DNA of 49,888 nt from Elusimicrobiota bacterium (GCA_003151975.1 PLZD01000055.1:60474-110361), one strand, 5' to 3'. Positions 1 through 8,351 are shown, counted from the first letter of the stretch. Translations and numbers: made by a program. Notes: generated by a model from the sequence alone, not told the origin.

Positions 1-1197
1 GGGATCGGCGTGATCCTCGACTGGGTGCCGTCCCACTTCGCCGTCGACGGCCACGGCTTGGCGCAGTTCGACGGCACGAGCCTCTACGAGCACGGCGATC
101 CGCGCCAGGGCTTCCATCCCGACTGGGGCAGCTACATCTTTAATTACGGCCGCAACGAAGTCCGCAGCTTCCTGATGTCGAGCGCGATGTTCTGGCTCGA
201 GAAATATCACATCGACGGCCTGCGCGTCGATGCGGTGGCCTCGATGCTGTACCTGGACTACTCACGGAAGGAAGGGGAGTGGATTCCCAATAAATTCGGC
301 GGCCGCGAGAACCTCGACGCGGTCGCATTCTTGCGCCAGCTCAACGAGCAGGCCTACAGCGCCTTCCCCGACATCGTCACCGTCGCGGAGGAATCGACGG
401 CCTGGGCGATGGTTTCCCGGCCGACTTACGTGGGGGGCTTGGGCTTCGGCTTCAAGTGGGACATGGGCTGGATGCATGACACGCTCGAGTACTTCTCGAA
501 GGACCCGGTGCACCGCAAGTATCATCACGACCGCTTGAGCTTCCGCATGATCTACGCGTGGCAGGAGAATTTCCAGCTGCCGCTCTCTCACGACGAAGTC
601 ACGCACGGCAAGGGTTCGCTCGTCACCCGCATGCCCGGCGACGATTGGCAGAAGTTCGCCAACTTGCGCCTGCTGCTGGGCTACATGTACGCCCAGCCGG
701 GCAAAAAGCTGCTCTTCATGGGCGGCGAATTCGGCCAGTGGCGCGAGTGGAACCACGAGTCGAGCCTCGACTGGAACCTGCTCGTCTACGGCCCGCACGA
801 CGGCGCCCAAAAGTGGGTCGAGAATCTTAACCGCGTCCTGCGCTCGGAACCAGCGCTCCATGAACTTGATTGTGAGCCGGCGGGTTTCGAGTGGATCGAC
901 TGCCACGACGCCGACAACAGCGCGCTTTGCTTCCTGCGCAAGCCCCGGACCGGCAGCACCATGATTGCGGCCGTGTTCAACTTTACCCCGGTGCCGCGCT
1001 CGGCGTATCGCTTCGGGGTTCCGCGCGGCGGCTACTGGAAAGAGCTGCTCAACAGCGACGCCGCCGAGTACGGCGGCTCCGGCTTGGGCAATCTTGGCGG
1101 CGTCGAGGCGCGCGCGGTGCCGATGCATGGGCGCCCGTACAGCCTCGAGATCACCTTGCCTCCGTTGGGCGCGGTGTTCTTCAAGAGCGAAGGCTAG
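1..1197 (+). CDS. glgB: 1,4-alpha-glucan branching enzyme, C-terminal 398 residues (5' end outside window)
   Basis: The frame is open from the first base, so only the C-terminal part of a roughly 630-730 residue enzyme is present. The family transfers alpha-1,4 chains to alpha-1,6 branch points in cytoplasmic glycogen synthesis. Visible GH13 hallmarks are DWVPSHF at the start, GLRVDAV with the nucleophile Asp near fragment residue 77, VAEES with the acid/base Glu near 130, and SHDEV with the third catalytic Asp near 198. [12 protein letters not shown] and the C-terminal beta domain follow, ending in [10 protein letters not shown]. All catalytic residues in the visible part are intact. It converges on the LysR gene with only about 20 bases between the stops. 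The upstream glycogen genes, if any, are not visible. Confidence 0.95.
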   Translation, partial: GIGVILDWVPSHFAVDGHGLAQFDGTSLYEHGDPRQGFHPDWGSYIFNYGRNEVRSFLMSSAMFWLEKYHIDGLRVDAVASMLYLDYSRKEGEWIPNKFGGRENLDAVAFLRQLNEQAYSAFPDIVTVAEESTAWAMVSRPTYVGGLGFGFKWDMGWMHDTLEYFSKDPVHRKYHHDRLSFRMIYAWQENFQLPLSHDEVTHGKGSLVTRMPGDDWQKFANLRLLLGYMYAQPGKKLLFMGGEFGQWREWNHESSLDWNLLVYGPHDGAQKWVENLNRVLRSEPALHELDCEPAGFEWIDCHDADNSALCFLRKPRTGSTMIAAVFNFTPVPRSAYRFGVPRGGYWKELLNSDAAEYGGSGLGNLGGVEARAVPMHGRPYSLEITLPPLGAVFFKSEG

Positions 1198-1218
1198 CCG
1201 ATTTGACGCGCCAGCCGT

Positions 1219-2127
1219 TTAGGCGAGCGCGAGCTTGAAGCGGGACATTAGGCTGTCGAGGAGATCTTGAACAGCCGCGTCGTGATGGGGCTGCACGGCG
1301 CAGATGAACCAGACGCGATCTTTGAGCCCCGTGGGCTCCTTGTTGAGCCGGACCAGGGCGCCCTCGCGGATGGCCGTCCCGATGATCAGATCGTTGACGG
1401 CGGCGACGCCGCGGCCCTCGGCGGCCAACATGCGCAGCAAGTAGCCGTCCTCCATCTCTGCGGTCACTCGGAAGCTCGCGCGATGCCGAGTTAGAAAGCT
1501 CTCGGTGTCCTTGCGCAGGGGATTCTCGGTGTTCCGCATCAGCATCGGGATCTCGCGGTCGCGGCAGGGGAAAGGGCCTAACTGCTGCTTTAGCTTCGGG
1601 GAAGCGACGAGGGAGACCGGAATCTCGGCCGTAAGCCTTCCCCGGAAATCCTTTCCCAGGGAGTTGGAAATGTCGAACGGCGCTATCGCAAGGTCCAAGG
1701 TGTGCCGATGGAGGCGCGACTGGAGTTCCGCCTCCGGAGCGCTCAGCAAAGCCGCGCGCAGCCCCGAGTTCTGCGCGGCCACCGCGCCCAGGGTCTGCAG
1801 CGCGACGCGCCGGCTGATGGAAGGCGCCACCCCGATGCGCAGAATCGGCGCCGAGTCGGGGGTGCCCTCGCGAAGATACCGCAGCAGGGCGTCTCCCTGC
1901 GTGAATATTTTTTGGCAGAACTCGAAGGTCTTCTGCCCGTCCGGAGTCATGGTGACGCCGTCGCGGCGGCGCACGAGGAGGGTTTTGCCCAGCGATTTTT
2001 CCAGGCTCTTGAGCTGGAGGCTCAAGGTCGGCTGGGCCAAAAAGAGTTCTTCACCGGCCTTGGTGATGCTCCCCGTCTTGCCGGTGATCCAGAAATAGTA
2101 AAGGTGGTGGTAATTTAGAGGAATCAT
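1219..2127 (-). CDS. LysR-family transcriptional regulator, NhaR-like
   Basis: This 302-residue protein has the normal LysR length. The N-terminal winged HTH (about 1-62) includes LNYHHLYYFWITGKTGSIT and AQPTLSLQLKSLEKSLG, wording typical of the NhaR subgroup. A periplasmic-binding-protein-like effector domain occupies about 90-300. NhaR of enterobacteria responds to sodium, but the ligand cannot be read from this sequence. The gene points away from the MEMO gene's 3' end and converges on glgB, so its target is unclear. No clear Shine-Dalgarno site precedes the ATG. Confidence 0.85.
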   Translation of the reverse strand: MIPLNYHHLYYFWITGKTGSITKAGEELFLAQPTLSLQLKSLEKSLGKTLLVRRRDGVTMTPDGQKTFEFCQKIFTQGDALLRYLREGTPDSAPILRIGVAPSISRRVALQTLGAVAAQNSGLRAALLSAPEAELQSRLHRHTLDLAIAPFDISNSLGKDFRGRLTAEIPVSLVASPKLKQQLGPFPCRDREIPMLMRNTENPLRKDTESFLTRHRASFRVTAEMEDGYLLRMLAAEGRGVAAVNDLIIGTAIREGALVRLNKEPTGLKDRVWFICAVQPHHDAAVQDLLDSLMSRFKLALA

Positions 2128-2184
2128 CCCAGTTGATTCCCTGCGTATGTTTGGACGCCGGCGGGGTCCGAAAAGTGTCGCGCC

Positions 2185-3456
2185 CTAGGGGCGGGGAAAC
2201 TCGATGCTGGCAAACGACACGATGCCGCCTAAAGGATCGGGCGCTTGGCCGTAGGTCAGCAGTCGCCCTTGGCTTGAACCGCCGTCGGAGAGCGCCTTGA
2301 TCCAGCGCAAGGCGGTATAAAGGGCTGAAAGGCCGCAGACCTTGCGCCATTGGCCTCCCGCCACTCCCGACATGTAAAAGGCGTCCGCGTCCAACTTGAG
2401 CGCGTGCTCAAGCGAAGCCCGGTCTTCGGTCTCGATCTTCTTCTCCGTCTCCGGTCCCAGCTTGATGTCGTCGCCGAACCTCGGCCCCACGTGGGCGAGG
2501 TCGATACCGGCGAGGATCATGATCCTGCGCTTCTTGCCGGCCTGGGCAAGGCGCGCGCCGATCCCCGATAGGGCCTTCTCGACGGAAGGCACGGTGGACG
2601 GCGGCTTATCCGGGCTGTAGCGCTCGAAGGTCGAGCAAAGGATCGGGACCCACGGCGGCGTCTTGTCGCGCCAAAGGTATTTGAGCCACAGCGCCTGGAA
2701 TTCAAGCGAGTGCTCCTTGCGGTGGACCCACTCGTCGTCGAGCGGGTCGTACCAGAGCTCGGAACTGATCGCGTCATAGAGCTCCCCGTCGACGGACATG
2801 GGGCCGTGCGGCGTGTCGTAGGCCTTGCGCGTGAGCGTCCACGGCGCGTTGGGCGAGGCGTGCGCCACGCCGAGCGCCACGATCGCGTCGGGCGGAGGGC
2901 AATCCGCCAGCGCGCCGTAGGCCCAAGCGTAAGCGGGCCCGCCGCGATGCAGATCGATGTGCGGCGCGACCAGGCCCAGCGGCGGCGCATTTTTGGACGG
3001 CTTGTCGGCGAGCGGTTGGCCCGGTCCCTTGGGATCGCGGAAGAACGCGCCCATGAATTTGGCCAGCTCGATGGCCGGCGTCGGATAACCCGAACCCGCG
3101 ATGAGCGCCTTGCGCACGGGATTTTTTTTGAAAGCGTCCAGAATGCGCCGCCGTTCGGCGCGGACTTCGTCGGTATCGAGGAGCTTGAGCTTCTCAAGCT
3201 CGGCGACGATCGGCTTGATCTTGGCCGCGTCGAAGGGCGTCCCGGCGCGCTGAGAAAAAAGCTCGGCGATCTCCGCCATGGTTCTTTTACCGTCCAGCAA
3301 CGAGGCGATTAGCATGCCGGCAGGAGAGATCGCCATCCCCTGCGGCGCAAGTTCCTCGGGGTCCTGGATGAGATACATCGGCTGGCCTTCGTGCTCGATG
3401 GGGACGGTGTCGATGTCGGGCCTCAGCGGCGGGGGGGCTTTATCGTCTCCGGCCAT
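2185..3456 (-). CDS. amrB: AmmeMemoRadiSam system protein B (MEMO1 family) with N-terminal extension
   Basis: The 423-residue protein has a MEMO-like domain from about residue 150 to the end. Motifs include LGLVAPHIDLHRGGPAYAWAY, VALGVAHA and the HSLEFQALWLKYL segment, in which family metal-site His residues are present. MEMO proteins share the fold of class III extradiol dioxygenases, and the bacterial function is not settled. Residues about 15-95 form an extra helical domain (ISPAGMLIASLLDGKRTMAEI) resembling a small winged-helix or PqqD-like module. In many genomes this gene sits beside AMMECR1 and a radical-SAM gene. Neither is in this window. The start is supported by TAGAAT ending 6 nt upstream of the ATG. 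Confidence 0.82.
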   Translation of the reverse strand: MAGDDKAPPPLRPDIDTVPIEHEGQPMYLIQDPEELAPQGMAISPAGMLIASLLDGKRTMAEIAELFSQRAGTPFDAAKIKPIVAELEKLKLLDTDEVRAERRRILDAFKKNPVRKALIAGSGYPTPAIELAKFMGAFFRDPKGPGQPLADKPSKNAPPLGLVAPHIDLHRGGPAYAWAYGALADCPPPDAIVALGVAHASPNAPWTLTRKAYDTPHGPMSVDGELYDAISSELWYDPLDDEWVHRKEHSLEFQALWLKYLWRDKTPPWVPILCSTFERYSPDKPPSTVPSVEKALSGIGARLAQAGKKRRIMILAGIDLAHVGPRFGDDIKLGPETEKKIETEDRASLEHALKLDADAFYMSGVAGGQWRKVCGLSALYTALRWIKALSDGGSSQGRLLTYGQAPDPLGGIVSFASIEFPRP

Positions 3457-3462
3457 GGCCGC

Positions 3463-3468
3463 ATTCTA
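3463..3468 (-). promoter_or_regulatory. -10 box of the MEMO gene, 6 nt from its ATG
   Basis: On the minus strand TAGAAT (5/6 to TATAAT) is followed by GCGGCC and then the ATG. Transcription would begin at or within a base or so of the start codon, giving a leaderless mRNA. No recognisable -35 hexamer lies at 16-19 nt. The expected -35 zone is occupied by the inverted repeat at 3488-3503, which suggests activator dependence (inference). Confidence 0.55.
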
Positions 3469-3487
3469 GCGCATTTGGAACCTTTTC

Positions 3488-3503
3488 GAGACATTGGTGT
3501 CTC
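3488..3503. repeat. 16-nt inverted repeat between divergent MEMO and sigma-factor genes
   Basis: GAGACA-TTGG-TGTCTC has perfect 6-bp arms around a 4-nt centre. It lies 10 bp upstream of the sigma-factor ATG and at the -35 position of the MEMO promoter. The placement fits an operator for one or both divergent genes. It could also be chance, because only 12 bases are constrained. Confidence 0.4.
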
Positions 3504-3513
3504 ACATGCGACC

Positions 3514-4743
3514 ATGAAGGAACAAGGAAGCCTCAACACCGTGCAGCAATACCTCCAAGAAATGGGCCAGGTGCCGCTCTTGACCCGCAAGGAGGAGCGC
3601 GTCCTCGCAGACGGCCTCGAGGCCGACCGCAAGGAGCTGCGCAGGCTGGTCCTATCGTCTGCCGTCGCGATGCGCCAGATCGTCAACTGGGACGAGCTCA
3701 TTGAATCAGGCGACATGGACGTGAAGGAAATCATGCCGCGCGGACGCCCCATCCCGGCCCGCCTTGCCGCCATGAGGCGGCGCGTCGGCGCGCTGGCCTC
3801 CTCGATCCGCCGCTCGGCGCACCCGGCCCTGCGCGCCGATTTGGCGCGGCGGCTCAACGCGCTGGCCCTCGATCCCGAGAAAGTGCGGCGCCTGGCCAAC
3901 CGCATTTCGGATCAGGCCCGCCGCGTCCGGCACCATCTGCCCACCGATCCGTTGCCGATGACTCCCGCGGCCCTCGTCGAGCTGGACCGCCGCGTTTCGG
4001 AGGTTTCCGAGCGCTTGCGCGACGGAGAAGCGAAGCTTCTGCGGGCCAACCTGCGCCTGGTCGTCTCGATCGCGGGCGAGTACAACAACGGCCCCCTCGA
4101 GATGTCGGACCTCGTGCAGGAAGGCACGCTCGGCCTCATGCGCGCCGTCGAGCGCTTCCGCGCCTCCAAGGGCTTCAAGTTCTCGACTTACGCGACCTGG
4201 TGGGTCCGCCAGGCCATCAGCCGGGCCATCAGCGACCAGGGCCGCACGGTCCACGTGCCGGTGCATGTGCAGGACATGATGTATAAAATCCGCCGCGTGG
4301 GGCGCGACTTCGAGAACGAGCACGGCCGCGCGCCGAGCCTGTCGGACTACACGCGCCGCCTGCGCATGTCCGGCAAGGCCATCGACGCGACGGTCAAGGC
4401 GATGCAGGAGCAGGTCTCTTTGGCCTCGCCCGTCGGCGGCGGCGAGGAGGAGTTCACGGTGGGCGACACCTTGGTCGACACGCAGGCCGCGCCTCCCCAG
4501 AAGCGGGTGGAAGAGCAGCACCAGCGCACCGACGTCGCGCGCTGGCTCTCAACCCTCAACGAGCGCGAGGCGGGCATACTCAAAATGCGCTACGGCATCG
4601 GCACCGGCGAGCCCGCGACGCTCGACGAGGTGGGCCTCGCCTACCGCGTCACCCGCGAGAGGGTGCGCCAGCTCGAGGCGGCGGCTCTCAAGAAGCTGCG
4701 CCACTCGCCCCTGTCGGTCCAGATGCAGGACTACGCGTCCTAA
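3514..4743 (+). CDS. RpoD/SigA-family RNA polymerase sigma factor
   Basis: This 409-residue sigma70 protein directs promoter recognition. Region 1.2 is at the N-terminus (VQQYLQEMGQVPLLTRKEE). A non-conserved helical insert follows at about 60-175. Region 2 contains LLRANLRLVVSIA, DLVQEGTLGLMRAVERF and FSTYATWWVRQAI. Region 3 is HVPVHVQDMMYKI, and region 4 is LNEREAGILKMRYG with the HTH VTRERVRQLEAAALKKLR. No region 1.1 is seen, so it is either a short primary sigma or a group 2 paralogue. ATG 3514 was chosen because the protein then begins immediately before region 1.2; an upstream in-frame ATG would run through the divergent MEMO gene. Confidence 0.88.
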   Translation: MKEQGSLNTVQQYLQEMGQVPLLTRKEERVLADGLEADRKELRRLVLSSAVAMRQIVNWDELIESGDMDVKEIMPRGRPIPARLAAMRRRVGALASSIRRSAHPALRADLARRLNALALDPEKVRRLANRISDQARRVRHHLPTDPLPMTPAALVELDRRVSEVSERLRDGEAKLLRANLRLVVSIAGEYNNGPLEMSDLVQEGTLGLMRAVERFRASKGFKFSTYATWWVRQAISRAISDQGRTVHVPVHVQDMMYKIRRVGRDFENEHGRAPSLSDYTRRLRMSGKAIDATVKAMQEQVSLASPVGGGEEEFTVGDTLVDTQAAPPQKRVEEQHQRTDVARWLSTLNEREAGILKMRYGIGTGEPATLDEVGLAYRVTRERVRQLEAAALKKLRHSPLSVQMQDYAS

Positions 4744-4751
4744 GCCGGGTT

Positions 4752-4780
4752 TTGACTAATTCCGATATTAGAGTTATTCT
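4752..4780 (+). promoter_or_regulatory. Promoter of hemH: TTGACT-17-TATTCT, leaderless geometry
   Basis: TTGACT (5/6) and TATTCT (5/6) are separated by exactly 17 bp. The -10 ends 6 nt before the GTG start codon, so the predicted +1 coincides with the GTG. There is no Shine-Dalgarno sequence. The upstream ATG at 4782 is followed at once by TGA in its frame, so it cannot be the start. Confidence 0.72.
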
Positions 4781-4786
4781 AATGTC

Positions 4787-5821
4787 GTGACAGCCGATCC
4801 CGTCCTGTTCTTGTCTTTCGGCGGCCCGGAAAACGCCGACGAGATCATGCCGTTTTTGGAAAGCGTCACGCGCGGGCGGGGGATTCCGAAGGAGCGTCTT
4901 GCGGGCGTGGCCGAACACTATCATCACATGGGCGGCAAGTCGCCCATCAACGAGATCACGCGACGGCAAGCCGACGGGCTGCGCGCAAAGCTCGCGGGTA
5001 GAGCCGTCTATCTCGGACAGCGTCATAGCGCGCCCTCCATCGAGAGCGCCCTGCGGAAGATGCTGGCCGACGGCGTGAAAAGCGCCCTCGGCTTCTGCAC
5101 GGCCGCCTACCGCTGCGAGGCGAGTCTCGAGAGATATGTCGCCGCCGTCGACGAGGCGCGCGGCAAGATCGGAGCGGCGGCACCAAACGTGGAATTCGTC
5201 GGACCATGGTTCGATCATCCGAAGTTCATCGCGGCGATCTCGGCCCGGATCAAGGCGCTCGGCGCCTCGGCCGACGCGCCCTGGGTGTTCACGGCGCACT
5301 CGATACCCTGCGCGATGGCCAAGGAGTCGAATTACGTCGAGGAATTGCGCGAGACGGCCGGGCTCGTCGCCAAGGCGTGCGGTCGTTCCGATTGGAGCCT
5401 GGCGTTCACGAGCCGCAGCGGCCGGCCGACCGACGCGTGGCTCGAGCCCGACATTTCGAAGGTCATCCGCGCGCGGGCCGCGCGAGGGGTTCGGGCGCTC
5501 ACCTTGATCCCGATCGGCTTCATCGCCGACCACGTCGAGGTGCTCTATGACCTCGACATCGAGGCCAAGGCCGCGGCCGACGCTGTCGGGATGACTTTGC
5601 AGCGCGCGGCAACCGTCGGCGACCACCGGCTGTTCATCGAGATGATGGCCGATGTCGTCGAAAAGGGGCCGGCCGATTCCGACCTGGGCCGAAGTTCATC
5701 GTCGACCGTTTTTCGTGACGGACGTATAGGCCGTAAAGTCGGCCTCGATTCGAAAACATGCTATTGCTTTCCTGAAGGCCCTGACGCTCCCTGCCTCAAA
5801 CCGAAGCAGGCCTTGCGGTAA
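4787..5821 (+). CDS. hemH: Ferrochelatase with Cys-rich C-terminal tail
   Basis: This 344-residue protein inserts Fe2+ into a porphyrin, the last or next-to-last step of haem synthesis. The N-terminus reads VLFLSFGGPEN. The catalytic His lies in VFTAHSIP near residue 171, and the metal-site Glu in FIADHVEVLYDLDIEA near 251. Most bacterial enzymes end near the HRLFIEMMADVV segment. This one continues for about 50 residues with CYC followed by PEGPDAPC. C-terminal Cys residues bind a [2Fe-2S] cluster in mycobacterial and Caulobacter ferrochelatases, so a cluster is possible here (inference). No other haem gene is nearby. It starts with GTG and appears leaderless. Confidence 0.92.
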   Translation: MTADPVLFLSFGGPENADEIMPFLESVTRGRGIPKERLAGVAEHYHHMGGKSPINEITRRQADGLRAKLAGRAVYLGQRHSAPSIESALRKMLADGVKSALGFCTAAYRCEASLERYVAAVDEARGKIGAAAPNVEFVGPWFDHPKFIAAISARIKALGASADAPWVFTAHSIPCAMAKESNYVEELRETAGLVAKACGRSDWSLAFTSRSGRPTDAWLEPDISKVIRARAARGVRALTLIPIGFIADHVEVLYDLDIEAKAAADAVGMTLQRAATVGDHRLFIEMMADVVEKGPADSDLGRSSSSTVFRDGRIGRKVGLDSKTCYCFPEGPDAPCLKPKQALR

Positions 5822-5846
5822 CCGGGTTCGTATGCTACCATGTCTC

Positions 5847-5923
5847 TGCGGGGTAGAGCAGCCCGGTAGCTCGCAAGGCTCATAACCTTGAGGTCGCTGG
5901 TTCAAATCCAGCCCCCGCAACCA
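5847..5923 (+). tRNA. tRNA-Met(CAT), initiator-type
   Basis: All arms fold: acceptor TGCGGGG/CCCCGCA, D stem GAGC/GCTC, anticodon stem CAAGG/CCTTG around CTCATAA, T stem around GTTCAAATC, discriminator A and encoded CCA. The purine11-pyrimidine24 D-stem pair (A-T) is the initiator hallmark. Two features are unusual: position 1-72 is a T-A pair rather than a mismatch, and the anticodon stem has an A-T at 29-41 instead of three G-C pairs. A weak TTGCGG-17-TACCAT promoter ends 5 nt before the first base. A recombinase gene follows directly, and tRNA 3' ends are common integration sites. Confidence 0.93.
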
Positions 5924-5946
5924 TTTCTCGACGACAAAGTGATCAA

Positions 5947-5974
5947 CCTGGGGCCTAAAAACCCCGGGTTTTTT
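5947..5974 (+). terminator. Rho-independent terminator after tRNA-Met
   Basis: CCTGGGG pairs with CCCCGGG (7 bp, one G-T pair) around the loop CCTAAAAA, followed by six T. It lies 23 bp downstream of the encoded CCA and would end the tRNA transcript before the recombinase gene. Confidence 0.8.
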
Positions 5975-6021
5975 ACTGCCCGGAAAGGCTCCAGTGCATC
6001 AAGGTTAGTGGAGGTCGAGAA

Positions 6022-6990
6022 ATGGAAACGGCTACCGAGTTCGGTCGCAGCAGCAGCGCAAAGGTGCCCATGAGGCATGCCTATGAGGCATTCCACCTCA
6101 GATGCCAGGCGCAGAATCTCACCGCCGGCACCTGTGGTTGGTACAAGAACCGTCTGAGGCTCTTCGGTCAGTTTCTTGAATCGAAGGGCGTCACGCTCGC
6201 GCGCGAGGTCACGCCGCATCTGATTCGGCTGTATCTGGAGAAGATGCGCGCGGCCGGGAACTGCTCGGGCCTCATCGCGCGCGACTACGGCGCTTTCAAA
6301 TGCTTCTTCCGTTTCCTGGCGCGCGAACGCCTCATCCCTCAGAACCCTATCACCTTGGTCGAAAAACCAAGGATGGAAGATAAGATCATCAGGCCGCTGA
6401 CGTTGGATCAAGCCAGGCTGGTTCTTTCCAAGATCAACCAGAAGCGCTTCGATGGCCAGCGGCTTTGGACCGTCGCGGTAATTATCCTGGACACGGGCCT
6501 GAGGTCGGCCGAGGTCGTGGGGCTGCGGAAGGACGAAATCGACTTTCAGAAAGGGGTTCTGCGCGTCATGGGCAAGGGTAATAAGGAGCGCGAAGTGCCT
6601 TTCAGCACGACGGCCAAGCAAGCGCTTTGGAACTATCTGCTTCGGCGAGGCGATATTCCCGGCCAGGATCTGGTCTTCACCAGCCACTTCGGAAGGAAGC
6701 TGGATCGGTGTTGGATCATCAAGGCGTTCCTCTGTTTGAGCAAGCGAGCCGGCATCCAGGGCGTCCGCCTTTCGGCCCATACCCTGCGGCACACGTTCGC
6801 CACTCAATACATCTTGAACGGCGGCGACGTTTTCAGCCTCCAACGAATCCTCGGGCATTCGACGCTGGAAATGGTCCAGAGATACGTCGGTCTGGCCAAT
6901 CGAGACATGTCGTTGCTTCACCAAAGGTTCAGCCCACTGGAACGTATGGGAATCGTGCCGGGAAGCCGGCGACGCGTCATGATTCAATAA
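6022..6990 (+). CDS. Tyrosine recombinase/integrase, XerC/D-like
   Basis: This 322-residue protein has a SAM-like core-binding N-terminal domain (about 15-115) and a catalytic domain (about 122-300). The full active site is visible: Arg161 in DTGLRSAEV, Lys near 185 in MGKGNKER, His253/Arg256 in SAHTLRHTF, His279 in LGHS, and the nucleophile Tyr288 in QRYVGLA. It strand-exchanges DNA at short sites. It lies about 100 bp downstream of the tRNA in the same orientation, the usual position for an island integrase. A Shine-Dalgarno site (GGAGG) precedes the ATG by 8-9 nt, unlike the leaderless backbone genes. No second copy of the tRNA end was found by eye. A chromosomal XerC-like role cannot be excluded. 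Confidence 0.88.
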   Translation: METATEFGRSSSAKVPMRHAYEAFHLRCQAQNLTAGTCGWYKNRLRLFGQFLESKGVTLAREVTPHLIRLYLEKMRAAGNCSGLIARDYGAFKCFFRFLARERLIPQNPITLVEKPRMEDKIIRPLTLDQARLVLSKINQKRFDGQRLWTVAVIILDTGLRSAEVVGLRKDEIDFQKGVLRVMGKGNKEREVPFSTTAKQALWNYLLRRGDIPGQDLVFTSHFGRKLDRCWIIKAFLCLSKRAGIQGVRLSAHTLRHTFATQYILNGGDVFSLQRILGHSTLEMVQRYVGLANRDMSLLHQRFSPLERMGIVPGSRRRVMIQ

Positions 6991-7003
6991 GTGGGAAGCG
7001 CTT

Positions 7004-7228
7004 ATGTTGCTATTTCTTTCTGACATCCACTTTCGCGCGCCGGAACCCGATTATGATCAAGATTTGGACGTTCGCGAAAAGCTTGAAGACGCTGTATCCG
7101 AGTTAAAGTTAAAGGGTAACTTCGTTGACGACGACACGCCGCCGGGCAGATTTCGAGGTATCGCATTCACTGTTCGATCAAACGTCTTAACTCGGTCTCA
7201 ACGAATTGATTCGGCTTCCACCCCTTAA
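7004..7228 (+). pseudogene. 5' fragment of a calcineurin-like metallophosphoesterase
   Basis: The frame starts MLLFLSDIHFRAPEP, the first beta strand and D-x-H metal motif of metallophosphoesterases. The resemblance is lost after roughly 35 residues, and the frame stops after 74 residues, far short of the 200-400 of the family. The GDxxDR and GNHE motifs are absent. Its 3' part overlaps the end of the minus-strand gene at 7167. This is best read as a gene cut by a deletion or insertion at about 7110-7166. A Shine-Dalgarno-like GGAAG precedes the ATG. Confidence 0.6.
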
Positions 7229-8351
7229 TTACCTTGTCCAATAGGAACGAGTCCATAACGCTAAGGGTCAGTCCGGCCGGAACACCTAGTCCACCCGCGC
7301 CGAGAGCATCTGCTCCGAGCCCCACCCCGGTAAAAAACGCCCACCTAAATATCTTTCCTGGCAGTTTGTCGATCCATGAGTCTTTCGATATGTCCTTGTA
7401 ATACTCCGATACCAATTTCCCATCGTACGGGATTCCTGATAGCCACTTCTTAAATCGCGCAGAAGCTTTGACAGCAGCAATTGCATCCTGGACAGAGGCC
7501 TGTCCGTTATTCAAAGCTTCACGAATGGCGTGAGCGTCATTGAGAGTTACGTCCTGAAAATGGGCTAGAGATTCGACACTCTTGTCGCGGCGATGAAGCG
7601 CATAGGAGACTTTCTCGGAGATGAGCTTTGAACCCAAAGGGCTAGTGGCGATTTCTGCAAGGTGAGTCGAAGCAAAATAAAGGTCGCATTCAGCGTCGAT
7701 TAGGAACGTCAGAATATATGCTGGAGAGATCGACGAATGCGTGCTTGGGACATGCTTGTGATACTCTGAGTTCAGAGCACCAAAATCAATATTGGTCTCG
7801 ATTCTAATTCGGTCTCCAACCCCGCGACCAGTGAAAGTCATACCTGCTGTCGGAATTCCAGGAATTAGGGTTGAAATAATGTGCTGGGCCGCCCTGTTTA
7901 GATAGTCCGGGTTTAGAATCGAATCTCTAGCACCACGAGTTATGATTGGATCATGCTTTAGCACAGAGAGCATCGGTTCGATCCTGCGCGCAAGCCTGCG
8001 ACCCTTACCGTCTTTCCCGGTGACGCCAATGCAGACGCGCCGAATTTGTTCTGGGGCAGTGTGTTGAGGGGAGGTTAATATGACGGGATCATGAAGCTGT
8101 TGTCCTAGACCGTTCGTCGCTGTTCTAATGCCAGTGTTCGATTCCACGAATAGTATCCTGAGGAAATCTTCGGACACGAGTTCCAGGAATCCGTCTTGGC
8201 CGAGTTCATTAAGGAGGCAACTAAGTACGTCTCTGTCGGCGACGATACTTATAGATCCGTAAAAGAGCATCGCCTCGATTAGCATTCCGAGGTCGATTGG
8301 CTTATTCTTCGGCCCGTTTCCTTGGCGACGAAAGATTATCGATTCAAACAT
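7167..8351 (-). CDS. Unknown protein, last gene of the TA-like/KGGVGRT ATPase operon
   Basis: The 394-residue protein is not recognised. It is soluble-looking for most of its length, with a glycine-rich hydrophobic stretch near the C-terminus (about 345-370, FFTGVGLGADALGAGGLGV) that could be one weak membrane segment. The N-terminal half contains VVESNTGIRTAT-like and VCIGVTGKDGKGRR-like segments but no nuclease or kinase motif I can name. GAGG lies 8 nt upstream of the ATG. It follows the ATPase gene by 193 bp on the same strand and probably belongs to the same unit. Base composition is poorer in GC than the backbone. In such pairs the ATPase is often a sensor or switch, so this could be the effector (inference). 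Confidence 0.6.
   Translation of the reverse strand: MFESIIFRRQGNGPKNKPIDLGMLIEAMLFYGSISIVADRDVLSCLLNELGQDGFLELVSEDFLRILFVESNTGIRTATNGLGQQLHDPVILTSPQHTAPEQIRRVCIGVTGKDGKGRRLARRIEPMLSVLKHDPIITRGARDSILNPDYLNRAAQHIISTLIPGIPTAGMTFTGRGVGDRIRIETNIDFGALNSEYHKHVPSTHSSISPAYILTFLIDAECDLYFASTHLAEIATSPLGSKLISEKVSYALHRRDKSVESLAHFQDVTLNDAHAIREALNNGQASVQDAIAAVKASARFKKWLSGIPYDGKLVSEYYKDISKDSWIDKLPGKIFRWAFFTGVGLGADALGAGGLGVPAGLTLSVMDSFLLDKVIKGWKPNQFVETELRRLIEQ

Noticed and set aside
262-1128. Long minus-strand frame of 288 codons inside glgB
   Set aside because: It lies wholly opposite a gene with intact catalytic motifs, and its product is low-complexity Ala/Val/Arg. GC-rich codon bias produces such mirror frames.
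4688-5626. Minus-strand frame of 312 codons opposite hemH
   Set aside because: It is antisense to a clear ferrochelatase, has no recognisable motif and no upstream signals.
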